A stretch of 64,000 bases of DNA from Massilia endophytica (GTDB lineage Bacteria > Pseudomonadota > Gammaproteobacteria > Burkholderiales > Burkholderiaceae_D): assembly GCF_021165955.1 (NCBI RefSeq), contig NZ_CP088952.1:3968001-4032000 (forward strand), read 5' to 3'. Made by a program: the position numbers and the translations under genes. The notes under the pieces are model-generated. The model had not been told where the DNA came from and did not search any database. It saw only the letters and a program-made list of their open reading frames with translations. Positions 51,501 to 60,384 of this stretch are shown piece after piece (the first letter of the stretch is position 1; each line of letters begins with the position of its first letter).

Positions 51501-53051
51501 TTACAAAATCTTACCGATACTCGATGGTTGCTTACATATCCATCGTTCGGCCAACTCGAAAACAGCCTGCGTGAGCAGTGCCAGCACCGCGGCGGGCAGG
51601 GCGCCGGCCAGCAGCAGCTGCTTGTCGTTGAGGGCCAGGCCCGTCGTAATTCTCTCCCCGTAGCCGCCCGCGCCGATAAAGGCCGCGATCGTTGCCGTGC
51701 CGACACTCATCACGGCGGCCGTCTTCACCCCTGCCAGGATGACCGGCATGGCCAGGGGCAGTTCCACGTGCACCAGGCGCTGGCGCCAGCTCAGGCCCAA
51801 TGCCCGCGCCGCATCGCGCAGGCCGGCCGGTACGCCCGCGATGCCGGTGCAGGTGTTGCGCACGATGGGCAGCAGGGCGTAGGTCGTCAGGGCCACCAGC
51901 GCGGGCAGCGTGCCGATGGCGCCGAGCAAGGGGATCAGCATGGCCAGCAGCGCCAGCGAGGGAATGGTCTGCAGCACGCCGGTTGCGGCGAGCACGGGCT
52001 GGCGCAGCGGCGCCGCGAAGGCGGCCAGCACGCCGAGGGGTATGCCGATGGCGCAGGCGATGGCCACCGAGATTCCCACCAGCGCGAGGTGCTGCCGCGT
52101 GAGAGGCCACAGGTCCGGCGCGAATATCCTCGCGAGCAGCGAACTCTCCGCCGCCGCAGGGGACAGACCCCGGACGGGGTCTGTCCCCGGTGTCCCAGTC
52201 CGCAACCGGTCACGGTCAGCGGCTTCCGGGACGCGCCTGATCCATTGTGAGGCGATTGCCGCAAATGCCTGCCCCCGCAATTCCGCCGCCGCGTTCATTG
52301 CAATCATGTCCTTCTCGCCGATGCGCCCCTCAAGCCGCTGCAAGGCCTGCCACGCCTGGGGAAAGCGCTGCGGCAGATCGAGGCGATAAAGAAGCACGGC
52401 ATCGTAGCGCGGGAAGTAGGCCTTGTCGTCGGCCAGCACGCGCAAGCCGTATTCGGCGATCTTGGCATCGGTCGAATAGATGTCGATGACATCCACCTCC
52501 TTCTGCGCCAGCGCTTCGTAAGCGATGCCGTGATCGAGCCCCTTCGGCTGCTGTGGCAGCCCGTAGCGGCGTGCGAGGCCCGGCCAGCCGTCCGCCCGGC
52601 CGATGAATTCATGCGACAGGCCGAACTTGAGTTCCTTGCGCGCAGCCAGATCGGCGATTGACATTAGCGGCATGTCGCCGCGCACCGCCAGCGCGTAGCT
52701 GTTGTTGAAGCCGAGCCGCACGGCTACGCCAAGCCCCAGCGGCGCCAGCGCGCGGCGCATGTCCTCCAGCGTGCCAGGCTTGTCGTTCTTCAGGATTTCC
52801 TGGTCGATGGTGCCCAGGTATTCAGGATAGATGTCGATGCTGCCCGACTTCAGCGCTTCGAGCACGATGGCGGTATTGCCCAGCCCCTGCCTATGCTCCG
52901 TGTTCACATGCGGGGCCGCCGTTTGCGCGATGATCTCGCCGAGGATATAGGACTCGGTAAAGCGCTTGGAGCCAACGCGCAGCGTGCCCTCGTCGGCACA
53001 GGCATTCAGGGAGAAGAGGCTGGCGGCCAGCCAGATCCACACCGCCCTCAC
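51501..53051 (-). CDS. Fused ABC substrate-binding/permease protein of the quaternary-amine/histidine type
   Basis: 516 residues. Signal peptide about 1-18 ('WLAASLFSLNACADE'); then an OpuAC-type binding domain ('LRVGSKRFTESYILGEIIAQ', 'GSIDIYPEYLGTIDQEILKN', about 20-295); then a ProW-like permease (about 320-516, 'RDAARALGLSWRQRLVHVEL'). Order SBP then permease in one chain. GTG 53051 overlaps the hutI TGA. The 30-base palindrome at 52159-52188 is read in frame as the interdomain linker 'GTDPVRGLSPAA'. In the hut operon histidine is a plausible cargo, but no ATPase gene follows. Confidence 0.9.
   Translation of the reverse strand: MRAVWIWLAASLFSLNACADEGTLRVGSKRFTESYILGEIIAQTAAPHVNTEHRQGLGNTAIVLEALKSGSIDIYPEYLGTIDQEILKNDKPGTLEDMRRALAPLGLGVAVRLGFNNSYALAVRGDMPLMSIADLAARKELKFGLSHEFIGRADGWPGLARRYGLPQQPKGLDHGIAYEALAQKEVDVIDIYSTDAKIAEYGLRVLADDKAYFPRYDAVLLYRLDLPQRFPQAWQALQRLEGRIGEKDMIAMNAAAELRGQAFAAIASQWIRRVPEAADRDRLRTGTPGTDPVRGLSPAAAESSLLARIFAPDLWPLTRQHLALVGISVAIACAIGIPLGVLAAFAAPLRQPVLAATGVLQTIPSLALLAMLIPLLGAIGTLPALVALTTYALLPIVRNTCTGIAGVPAGLRDAARALGLSWRQRLVHVELPLAMPVILAGVKTAAVMSVGTATIAAFIGAGGYGERITTGLALNDKQLLLAGALPAAVLALLTQAVFELAERWICKQPSSIGKIL
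52159..52188. repeat. Palindrome inside a coding sequence (GGGGACAGACCCCG arms)
   Basis: 52159-52172 and 52175-52188 are perfect 14-bp inverted arms around two bases. Each arm contains the 13-mer GGGGACAGACCCC (or its complement) that also forms the loop region at 9021-9033. It lies in frame between the binding domain and the permease domain. Confidence 0.85.
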
Positions 53052-54286
53052 TGGCGTCCTGTCACCGGAACGACGGGATTGCGCCACAAACCATTGTTGA
53101 CCACCGCCTTGCAGGGATTGAAGCCGAAGGCGTAGGACAGGTCCGCGGGCCGGGCGATCTGCCACAGGGCGAAGTCGGCGCGTTTGCCTACTTCCAGCGT
53201 GCCGATGTCGTCCTGCAGGCCGAGGGCGCGTGCAGCGTTCACCGTGCAGCCGGTGAGCGCCTCGAGGGGCGTCAGGCGCCACAGGGTGCACACCATGTTC
53301 ATGGCCAGAAGCAGGGACGCCATGGGCGAGGTGCCGGGATTGTTGTCCGTGGCCACGGCCATCGGCACGCCCGCCTCCCGCAGCGCCGCAATGGGCGGCG
53401 GCGTGGTGTCGCGCAGAAAGTAGTAGGCCCCCGGCAGCAGAACGGCGACCGTTCCCGCCTGCCGCATCGCATCGATGCCCGCGGCGCTCAGGTGTTCGAG
53501 GTGGTCCGCCGAGAGACCGCCGTAGCGCGCCACCAGTTCCGCGCCGCGCTGGTCGGAAAGCTGTTCGGCATGGAGCTTGACAGGCAGGCCCTGCTCCTTT
53601 GCCGCGCGGAATATGCGCTCGGTCTGTTCGTTGGTGAAGCCGATGCGTTCGCAGAATGCGTCCACCGCGTCCATCAGGCCATCGGCGGCGAGCTTGGGGA
53701 TCATGGCGCAGACGGCGTCCACGTAGTCGTCCGCCCGTCCGGCATATTCCGGCGGCAGCGCGTGCGCGCCGAGGAAGGTGGCGGACACGCGCACGGGAAG
53801 CAGGCCGCCGACGCGGCGCGCCGTGCGCAGCATCTTTGCCTCCGCCTCCAGCGACAGGCCGTAGCCAGACTTGATCTCCAGCGTGGTGACGCCTTCGGCC
53901 AGCAGGCTCCCAATGCGCGGCAGGCTTTGGCGCAGCAGCTCTTCCTCGCTCGCGGCGCGCGTTGCGCGCACGGTGGACATGATGCCGCCGCCAGCCTTCG
54001 CAATGTCTTCGTATGTTGCGCCGTTGAGGCGCGCCTCGAATTCGTCGCTGCGGTTGCCTGCGTGGACAATATGAGTGTGGCAGTCGATGAGGCCGGGAGT
54101 CAGCCAGCAGCGCGCGGCATCGCGCGTGTCGTAGGCCGTGCCATGCTGCGCCGCGTCCGCGTCGGGCCCGAGCCAGGCGATGCGGCCATTGCTGACGGCA
54201 ATCGCCGCGTCGCGCAGCTCTCCGTAGCCGCCACACATGGTGGCGAGATTCACGTTGCGGATCAACAGATCCCAGCGTTGCGTCAT
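53048..54286 (-). CDS. hutI: HutI: imidazolonepropionase
   Basis: 412 residues. Metal ligands in 'LIDCHTHIVHAGNRSDEFEA' (HxH), 'AKAGGGIMSTVRATR' the substrate loop, 'EIKSGYGLSLEAEAKMLRTA', His in 'VKLHAEQLSDQRGAE' and Asp in 'AVATDNNPGTSPM'. It hydrolyses 4-imidazolone-5-propionate to N-formimino-glutamate. ATGA overlap with hutD upstream, and GTGA overlap with the ABC gene downstream. Confidence 0.96.
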   Translation of the reverse strand: MTQRWDLLIRNVNLATMCGGYGELRDAAIAVSNGRIAWLGPDADAAQHGTAYDTRDAARCWLTPGLIDCHTHIVHAGNRSDEFEARLNGATYEDIAKAGGGIMSTVRATRAASEEELLRQSLPRIGSLLAEGVTTLEIKSGYGLSLEAEAKMLRTARRVGGLLPVRVSATFLGAHALPPEYAGRADDYVDAVCAMIPKLAADGLMDAVDAFCERIGFTNEQTERIFRAAKEQGLPVKLHAEQLSDQRGAELVARYGGLSADHLEHLSAAGIDAMRQAGTVAVLLPGAYYFLRDTTPPPIAALREAGVPMAVATDNNPGTSPMASLLLAMNMVCTLWRLTPLEALTGCTVNAARALGLQDDIGTLEVGKRADFALWQIARPADLSYAFGFNPCKAVVNNGLWRNPVVPVTGRQ

Positions 54287-54876
54287 GTTTCCTTGTCCTC
54301 GTTGCGGATGATGTCGACAATGAAGACTGTCGCCTGGCCCGCCTCGAGCGTCCAGACTTCTTCCTTGTCCAATACCACCGCATCATAGCGCACCATGGCA
54401 ATACGCTCGCTGCCGCTGAAGACGGCCATGCTTTCGCCTTCCGCGAGGAAGATCACCGTGCAGTCGCTGCGACGCTCCAGCGTCGAAAAATCACGCACCA
54501 CGCGCCGCTCGAGCTGGTGGGTGCAGCAGCTGCGCCGGGTCATCACATTGAAGTCGGTGGTGGCCGCGCCGTCCACCGTGGCGGTGACGGCAGTCTCCCC
54601 GGGGAAAGCGACCATCGGTTCGCGCTCGCTGAGGGCAACCTGCCTTTCGTTGCCCACGTCGAGAACCACTCCCGGGCCTTCGATCAGGGTAAGGGTGCGG
54701 TCGATACCGGGGAAGACAGAGAAAGGCCCGCTCTGCGTGATGGTGGCGATGCTGACGCGCCATTCAAAATCGTCGAAGGTGGCGCCGGGCGGGCAAACAA
54801 TCAGTTCCGTGGTGGAACCGCCGCCGTTCTTCCAGGGCGTTGGGTGCAGGCTTGCGTACTGAATCAGTCGGGTCAT
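54283..54876 (-). CDS. hutD: HutD-family protein
   Basis: 197 residues of the cupin-like HutD family: 'LHPTPWKNGGGSTTELIVCP' near the start, 'FEWRVSIATITQSGPFSVFP' and 'RTLTLIEGPGVVLDV'. It is thought to limit urocanate-driven induction of hut genes rather than catalyse a step. Coupled by ATGA overlaps to hutF and hutI. Confidence 0.94.
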   Translation of the reverse strand: MTRLIQYASLHPTPWKNGGGSTTELIVCPPGATFDDFEWRVSIATITQSGPFSVFPGIDRTLTLIEGPGVVLDVGNERQVALSEREPMVAFPGETAVTATVDGAATTDFNVMTRRSCCTHQLERRVVRDFSTLERRSDCTVIFLAEGESMAVFSGSERIAMVRYDAVVLDKEEVWTLEAGQATVFIVDIIRNEDKET

Positions 54877-56243
54877 GATCGTAGCTCGCGCAGTTCGGCC
54901 AGCGTCTGTCTGAAGCGAGCGGCGATGGCCGGTTGCGCCACATGCTCCCGGTCGCGCACCACCCAGCGGCCGCCGACCATCACGTCGCGCACTAGATTAT
55001 CATTTCCACTGAAAACAAGGGTGCTCAATACGTCGGCAGGGGCCAGGCCATGCAGGTTGGGATGCTGCTCATCCAGAACCAGCAGGTCCGCCCGCTTCCC
55101 CGGGGCCAGCTCGCCCACCGGGCGGCCGGATGCCTGCGCGCCGCCCCGAAGCGCGGCCTGCCACAGGAAATCGCCCACCTTGCGCTGCTTCGGGGATACC
55201 GCGATATTGCGGCGCTGCTGGCTGAGGCGCTGCCCGTATTCGAGCCAGCGCAGTTCTTCCACCGGGCTTTGCGACACGTGGCTGTCGCTTCCCACGCCGA
55301 AAACGCCGCCCTGGGCCAGGAAAGGTTCCAGCGGGAAGATGCCGTCACCCAGATTGGCCTCGGTGGTGGGGCACAGGCCCGCCACGGCGCCGCTGCGGGC
55401 TATCGCGGAGATCTCGTCTTCGGAGAGATGGGTGGCGTGCACCAGGCACCAGCGCTGGTCCACCTCGACGTGGTCGTACAGATACTGCACCGGCCTGCGT
55501 GCGCTGAAGTCGAGGGACTGCTTCACTTCCCCCTGCTGCTCCGCGATATGGATATGCACGGGACGCTGCACAGGCAGGCCCGCCAGCGCTTCCCTGATCT
55601 GCTGCACGGATGCGGCGCGCAGGGAGTGCGGCGCCAGGCCCACTTCCAGCTGGGGGCCGCGCTGCGCATCGAGTTCGCCGATAATGCGCAGGATGTCGTC
55701 AACGCTGCTGCGGAAACGGCCCTGCTCGGGCTTGAGCGGCGCCTCGCCGAAACCCGAATAGCTGTACAGGACGGGAAGCATGGTCATGCCGATGCCCGTG
55801 TAGCGTGCCGCGTCGGCCACGTGCAGCGCGGTTTCGGCGGCGCGCGCATAGAGGTTCCCGTCCGGCGCGCGGTGAACGTAATGGAACTCGCAGACGGAGG
55901 TATAGCCATGCCGCAGGCATTCGCTGTACAGCTGCGCGGCGATGGCGCTCATCTGCTCAGGAGTGATCCTGCGCGCGAAGCGGTACATCAGGTCGCGCCA
56001 GGTCCAGAAGCTGTCCGGACTGTCGCCCGCCTGCTCCGTCATGCCGCTCAGGGCACGCTGGAAGGCATGCGAATGCAGGTTCACCATGCCGGGCATGACG
56101 AAGCGCGCCTGCGGTACGCCTTGCGGAGCCTCCGAAGCCTGCACCGAGGTCAGGTTCCCTGCGTCGTCCCACTGCAGCAGCACGCCCTCATGCCAGCCGT
56201 CGGCCAGCAGGGCGCTGTGCGCAAACAGCGCCTTGGACGTCAT
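54873..56243 (-). CDS. hutF: HutF: formimidoylglutamate deiminase
   Basis: 456 residues of the amidohydrolase superfamily. 'MPGMVNLHSHAFQRALSGMT' (HxH), 'DSFWTWRDLMYRF', 'VHIHIAEQQGEVKQSLDFS', 'WCLVHATHLSEDE' and 'FGVGSDSHVSQSPVEELRWL' (catalytic Asp) identify the enzyme. It deiminates N-formimino-glutamate to N-formyl-glutamate. ATG 56243 overlaps the hutG stop; the longer open frame to 56360 is inside hutG. Confidence 0.95.
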   Translation of the reverse strand: MTSKALFAHSALLADGWHEGVLLQWDDAGNLTSVQASEAPQGVPQARFVMPGMVNLHSHAFQRALSGMTEQAGDSPDSFWTWRDLMYRFARRITPEQMSAIAAQLYSECLRHGYTSVCEFHYVHRAPDGNLYARAAETALHVADAARYTGIGMTMLPVLYSYSGFGEAPLKPEQGRFRSSVDDILRIIGELDAQRGPQLEVGLAPHSLRAASVQQIREALAGLPVQRPVHIHIAEQQGEVKQSLDFSARRPVQYLYDHVEVDQRWCLVHATHLSEDEISAIARSGAVAGLCPTTEANLGDGIFPLEPFLAQGGVFGVGSDSHVSQSPVEELRWLEYGQRLSQQRRNIAVSPKQRKVGDFLWQAALRGGAQASGRPVGELAPGKRADLLVLDEQHPNLHGLAPADVLSTLVFSGNDNLVRDVMVGGRWVVRDREHVAQPAIAARFRQTLAELRELRS

Positions 56244-57028
56244 GCGCGCGCCCAGTCGGCCGCCGCCTGCGTCATGCGGCGCAGCAGTGGCTGCACCTGT
56301 TCGGCCAGGTCGGGGCGGTAGGCGAAGGGCTCCGTTTCGTCCATGTAGGTGCACTGGCACATTTCGAGCTGTATCGCATGCACGCCCTGCTCCGGCTTGC
56401 CGTAGAAGCGGGTGATGTGCCCGCCCTTGAAGCGGCCGTTGATGGCGATGGTGTAGCGGCCGTCATCCTTCGCCTGCCCCGTCACCGCGTCGCTCAGGCC
56501 CGGATCGCAGCTGGCGCCGTTGGCCGTGCCGAAGTTCAGGTCCGGCAGCTTGCCATCGAAGAAGCGCGGCACGACGGAGGCGATGGAATGCGCCTCCCAC
56601 AGCACGACGCGGCCGTGCAGCGCCAGCAGGCGGTCCAGCTCTTCACGCAGCTGAAGATGGTAGGGTTCCCAGTACGTCGCCAGGCGGCGCTGCACCTCGG
56701 CCTCGCTCGGAGCCTTGCCCGGCAGGTAAAGCCGCTCGCGGCCGAAGGTATCGACGGGGCACAGCGCCGTGGTGTCCTGGCCGGGATAGAGATTGGTGTT
56801 TTCCGGCGGCCGGTTCAGGTCGATCACATAGCGCGACCAGCGCGCGGACAGCGTGGAGGCGCCCATCTCCTGTAGGAAGCCATACAGTTCCGGCAGGTGC
56901 CAGTCGGTATCGGCTTTCACCTGCGCGCAAGGCGTCATGTTGGCGGCGATATCGTCCGGAATGTCGGTGCCCGCGTGCGGCATCGACACCAGCAGCGGCA
57001 GGCTGCCTGCCTTGAATTGGAAGTCCAT
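56240..57028 (-). CDS. hutG: HutG: N-formylglutamate deformylase
   Basis: 262 residues of the FGase family. 'LLVSMPHAGTDIPDDIAANM' and 'VKADTDWHLPELYGFLQEMG' contain metal-binding residues, 'YVIDLNRPPENTNLYPGQDT' is the signature, and 'VVLWEAHSIASVVPRFFDGK' follows. It releases formate and glutamate, ending the five-step route together with HutF. 12 bases separate it from hutH. Confidence 0.95.
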   Translation of the reverse strand: MDFQFKAGSLPLLVSMPHAGTDIPDDIAANMTPCAQVKADTDWHLPELYGFLQEMGASTLSARWSRYVIDLNRPPENTNLYPGQDTTALCPVDTFGRERLYLPGKAPSEAEVQRRLATYWEPYHLQLREELDRLLALHGRVVLWEAHSIASVVPRFFDGKLPDLNFGTANGASCDPGLSDAVTGQAKDDGRYTIAINGRFKGGHITRFYGKPEQGVHAIQLEMCQCTYMDETEPFAYRPDLAEQVQPLLRRMTQAAADWARA

Positions 57029-57040
57029 GGCTCCTCCTTC

Positions 57041-58591
57041 TTACGGGTGCAGCGGCGTGAACAGGCTCTTGCAGCTTGCGCTCAGTTCACCTTTCATTAC
57101 CATCTGCTTCGCAGCCTCGATGTCGGGCGCGAAGAAGCGGTCCGCATCGAAGAACGGCACTCTCTGGCGCAGCTGGGCATGCACATGCTCCAGGTGCGGC
57201 GCCGTGCGCAGGGGGCGGTGGAAATCGATGCCCTGCGCCGCGGCCAGCAGTTCGATGCCGACGATCGTGGCCGTATTGTGCGCCATATCGTCAAGACGGC
57301 GCGCCGCGAAGGTGGCCATGCTCACATGGTCTTCCTGGTTGGCCGAGGTGGGAATGGTGTCCACGCTGGCGGGATGCGCCAGCGACTTGTTTTCCGATGC
57401 CAGCGCGGCAGCCGTGACGTGGGCGATCATGAAGCCCGAGTTGACGCCAGGTTCGCGCACCAGGAAGGGCGGCAGGCCGGAAAGGGTGGCGTCGATCAGC
57501 AGTGCGATGCGGCGCTCGGAAATGCTGCCGATTTCGGCGATGGCCAGAGCCAGCGTGTCCGCCGCGAAGGCGACCGGCTCGGCGTGGAAGTTACCGCCCG
57601 AAACCACCTGCACCTCGCCGTCGTTGAACAGCAGCGGATTGTCGGTGACGGCATTGGCTTCGATCAGCAGGGTGCGCGAGGCATTGCCGATCAGGTCCCA
57701 GCAGGCGCCCATGACTTGCGGCTGGCAGCGCAGGCAGTACGGGTCCTGCACGCGTTCGTCGCCCACCAGGTGGGAGGCGCGGATCGCGCTGCCCGTCACG
57801 AGCTGGCGGTAGATGGATGCCGCGGCGATCTGGCCCGGCTGGCCGCGCGCTTCGTGCACGCGGGCGTCGAAAGGCGAATCGCTGCCCTTGGCGGCATCCA
57901 GCGAGAGCGAGCCTGCCACCATGCCGGCTTCCAGCAGGCGTTCGGCCATGAACAGGCCATGCAGGGCCAGGGCTGCCGAGGCCTGGGTACCGTTGATCAG
58001 CGCCAGGCCTTCCTTTGCCGCGAGCACCACGGGCGCAATGCCCGCCGCCTTCAGCGCGTCGGCCGCCTGCATCAGCTCACCGTTCACGCGCACCTCGCCC
58101 ACGCCCAGCAGCGCCAGCGTCATGTGAGCCAGCGGCGCCAGGTCGCCCGATGCGCCCACCGAGCCCTTGACTGGGACGGCAGGCATGATGCGGGCGTTGT
58201 AGAGGGCGATCAGCGTTTCGATCACAACGGGACGCACGCCGGAGTAGCCGCGCGCCAGGCTGCCGATCTTCATCAGCATGAGCAGGCGCACCACATGGTC
58301 CGGCATCAGATCGCCCGTGCCCACGGAATGCGAGAGGATCAGGTTGCGCTGCAGCTGTTCCAGCTTGTCGTCCGGAATGCGGGTCTTGGCCAGCAGCCCG
58401 AACCCGGTGTTGATGCCGTAGGCTGCATCGCCTTTGGCCACAATAGCCTGCACCGCCTGGGCGGAAGCTTCGATCACCGGCCAGGCTTCGGCGGCCAGGC
58501 TCACATTGGCGTGCGCGCCCCAGGCGGCGCGCAGTTCGCCCAGCGTCATCTTGCCGGGCTTCAGGGTCCATCCGTTCTTGTTCTGCTTCAT
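57041..58591 (-). CDS. hutH: HutH: histidine ammonia-lyase
   Basis: 516 residues. The MIO prosthetic group forms from A147-S148-G149 in 'VKGSVGASGDLAPLAHMTLA' (numbered from ATG 58591). 'YGINTGFGLLAKTRI' carries the catalytic Tyr. It deaminates histidine to urocanate. An in-frame GTG at 58603 overlaps the hutU stop in the same GTGA manner used further down the operon, so the protein may start there. Confidence 0.96.
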   Translation of the reverse strand: MKQNKNGWTLKPGKMTLGELRAAWGAHANVSLAAEAWPVIEASAQAVQAIVAKGDAAYGINTGFGLLAKTRIPDDKLEQLQRNLILSHSVGTGDLMPDHVVRLLMLMKIGSLARGYSGVRPVVIETLIALYNARIMPAVPVKGSVGASGDLAPLAHMTLALLGVGEVRVNGELMQAADALKAAGIAPVVLAAKEGLALINGTQASAALALHGLFMAERLLEAGMVAGSLSLDAAKGSDSPFDARVHEARGQPGQIAAASIYRQLVTGSAIRASHLVGDERVQDPYCLRCQPQVMGACWDLIGNASRTLLIEANAVTDNPLLFNDGEVQVVSGGNFHAEPVAFAADTLALAIAEIGSISERRIALLIDATLSGLPPFLVREPGVNSGFMIAHVTAAALASENKSLAHPASVDTIPTSANQEDHVSMATFAARRLDDMAHNTATIVGIELLAAAQGIDFHRPLRTAPHLEHVHAQLRQRVPFFDADRFFAPDIEAAKQMVMKGELSASCKSLFTPLHP

Positions 58592-58599
58592 CGTCTGCT

Positions 58600-60303
58600 T
58601 CACTTGATCATTGGGAGGTTCAGGCCATTGCGCTTGGCGCAGGCAACGGCGCTCTCATAACCGGCATCCGCATGGCGCATCACGCCCGAGCCGCTGTCGT
58701 TCACCAGCACGCGCGCCAGGCGCTTTGCCGCGGCATCAGTGCCGTCTGCCACGATCACCACGCCCGAGTGCTGGGAGTAGCCCATGCCAACGCCGCCGCC
58801 GTGGTGCAGGGACACCCAGGTGGCGCCGCCCGCCGTGTTCAGGAGGGCGTTCAGCAGCGGCCAGTCGGAGACTGCGTCGGTGCCGTCCTTCATGCTTTCC
58901 GTTTCGCGGTTCGGGCTCGCCACCGAGCCGGTGTCCAGGTGGTCGCGGCCGATCACGATAGGCGCCTTCAGTTCACCGCTGCGCACCATCTCGTTGAAGG
59001 CCAGGCCCGCGATATGGCGCTCGCCCAGTCCCAGCCAGCAGATGCGCGCAGGCAGGCCCTGGAAGGCGATGCGCTCGCGCGCCATGTCCAGCCAGCGGTG
59101 AACCTGGGCGTGGTGGGGGAAGAGCTCCTTGATCTTGGCGTCGGTCTTGTAAATGTCTTCCGGATCGCCGGACAGGGCCACCCAGCGGAAGGGGCCGCGC
59201 CCTTCGCAGAACTGCGGGCGGATATAGGCGGGCACGAAGCCGGGGAAGTCGAAGGCATTGCGTACGCCTTCGTCGAAGGCCACCTGGCGGATGTTGTTGC
59301 CGTAGTCGACCACTTTCGCGCCCATCTGCTGGAAGTCGAGCATGGCCTGCACGTGCACCGCGCAGGAGCGGGCGGCGGCCTTCTTCAGTTCCGTGTGGCG
59401 GCTGGAGTCCTGCTGCGCAGCCTTCCAGTCGGCCACGTTCCAGCCGCGCGGCAGGTAGCCGTTGATCAGGTCATGCGCGGAGGTCTGGTCGGTCACCAGG
59501 TCCGGCACCAGGCCGCCGGCCTGGGCGCGCTTCACCAGCTCCGGCAGCACGTCCGCCGCGTTGCCCAGCAGGCCGATGGAGATGGCCTCGCCGCGCTCCT
59601 TGTGCTCGCGCACCATGGCCAGCGCCTCGTCGATGCTGGCGGCCTGTTTGTCCAGATAGCGGGTGCGCAGGCGGAAATCGATGCTGCTCTGCTGGCATTC
59701 GACGGTGAGCGACACGGCGCCCGCCATGGTTGCGGCCAGCGGCTGCGCGCCGCCCATGCCGCCCAGGCCCGCCGTCAGGATCCAGCGCCCTTTGAGGTCG
59801 CCGCCGAAGTGCTGGCGGCCCGCTTCCGCGAAGGTTTCGTAGGTGCCCTGCACGATGCCCTGGGTGCCAATATAGATCCAGCTGCCCGCCGTCATCTGGC
59901 CGTACATGAACAGGCCCTTGCGGTCCAGTTCATTGAAGTGTTCCCAGTTGGCCCACTTGGGCACGAGGTTGGAGTTCGCGAGCAGCACGCGCGGCGCGTC
60001 CTCGTGCGTCTGGAACACGCCCACCGGCTTGCCGGACTGGATCAGCAAGGTCTGGTCGGCTTCCAGCTCCTTCAGGGAGGCGAGGATCTGGTCAAAGCAC
60101 TCCCAGTTGCGCGCGGCGCGGCCGATGCCGCCGTACACCACGAGGTGCTTGGGGTTCTCGGCCACTTCCTTGTCCAGATTGTTCTGGATCATGCGGTAGG
60201 CCGCTTCCGCGCCCCAGGTCTTGCAGACGCGCTCAGGACCACGCGGTGCGCGGATATCGCGGCTGGCGTCGAAACGGGGATCGTTGCTCGGTTGGCTGCT
60301 CAT
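58600..60303 (-). CDS. hutU: HutU: urocanate hydratase
   Basis: 567 residues. The NAD+-binding 'LTAGLGGMGGAQPLAATMAG', 'FCEGRGPFRWVALSGDPEDI' and 'VIGRDHLDTGSVASPNRETE' are hallmark stretches. It converts urocanate to imidazolonepropionate using NAD+ as an electrophile. It is first in the operon, and GAGGAG lies 6 bases before the ATG. The promoter with a HutC-type operator lies 50-80 bases upstream. Confidence 0.97.
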   Translation of the reverse strand: MSSQPSNDPRFDASRDIRAPRGPERVCKTWGAEAAYRMIQNNLDKEVAENPKHLVVYGGIGRAARNWECFDQILASLKELEADQTLLIQSGKPVGVFQTHEDAPRVLLANSNLVPKWANWEHFNELDRKGLFMYGQMTAGSWIYIGTQGIVQGTYETFAEAGRQHFGGDLKGRWILTAGLGGMGGAQPLAATMAGAVSLTVECQQSSIDFRLRTRYLDKQAASIDEALAMVREHKERGEAISIGLLGNAADVLPELVKRAQAGGLVPDLVTDQTSAHDLINGYLPRGWNVADWKAAQQDSSRHTELKKAAARSCAVHVQAMLDFQQMGAKVVDYGNNIRQVAFDEGVRNAFDFPGFVPAYIRPQFCEGRGPFRWVALSGDPEDIYKTDAKIKELFPHHAQVHRWLDMARERIAFQGLPARICWLGLGERHIAGLAFNEMVRSGELKAPIVIGRDHLDTGSVASPNRETESMKDGTDAVSDWPLLNALLNTAGGATWVSLHHGGGVGMGYSQHSGVVIVADGTDAAAKRLARVLVNDSGSGVMRHADAGYESAVACAKRNGLNLPMIK

Positions 60304-60352
60304 CTCTTCTCCTCATGTGAAGGGCGGGCCGGACGCACCCGCGGATCGTCAC

Positions 60353-60381
60353 AGGATAAGTTGTCTATACAACCCAGTCAA
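60353..60381 (-). promoter_or_regulatory. Predicted promoter of the hut operon
   Basis: Minus strand: TTGACT (60381-60376), 17-base spacer, TATCCT (60358-60353). The predicted start is near 60346, giving a leader of about 40 bases. The spacer is almost filled by the HutC-type dyad. Confidence 0.6.
60360..60373. promoter_or_regulatory. HutC-type operator GTTGTCTATACAAC
   Basis: GTTGT and ACAAC arms around CTAT, matching the TTGTnTAnACAA-type site recognised by GntR-family HutC repressors. It sits between -35 and -10 of the hut promoter. hutC itself is not in the window. Confidence 0.65.
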
Positions 60382-60384
60382 CTC

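Noticed and set aside
51501..54401. A 966-codon open frame covering the ABC protein and hutI
   Set aside because: The part beyond 53051 is the out-of-frame shadow of hutI and hutD. The signal peptide and the GTGA junction place the real start at 53051.
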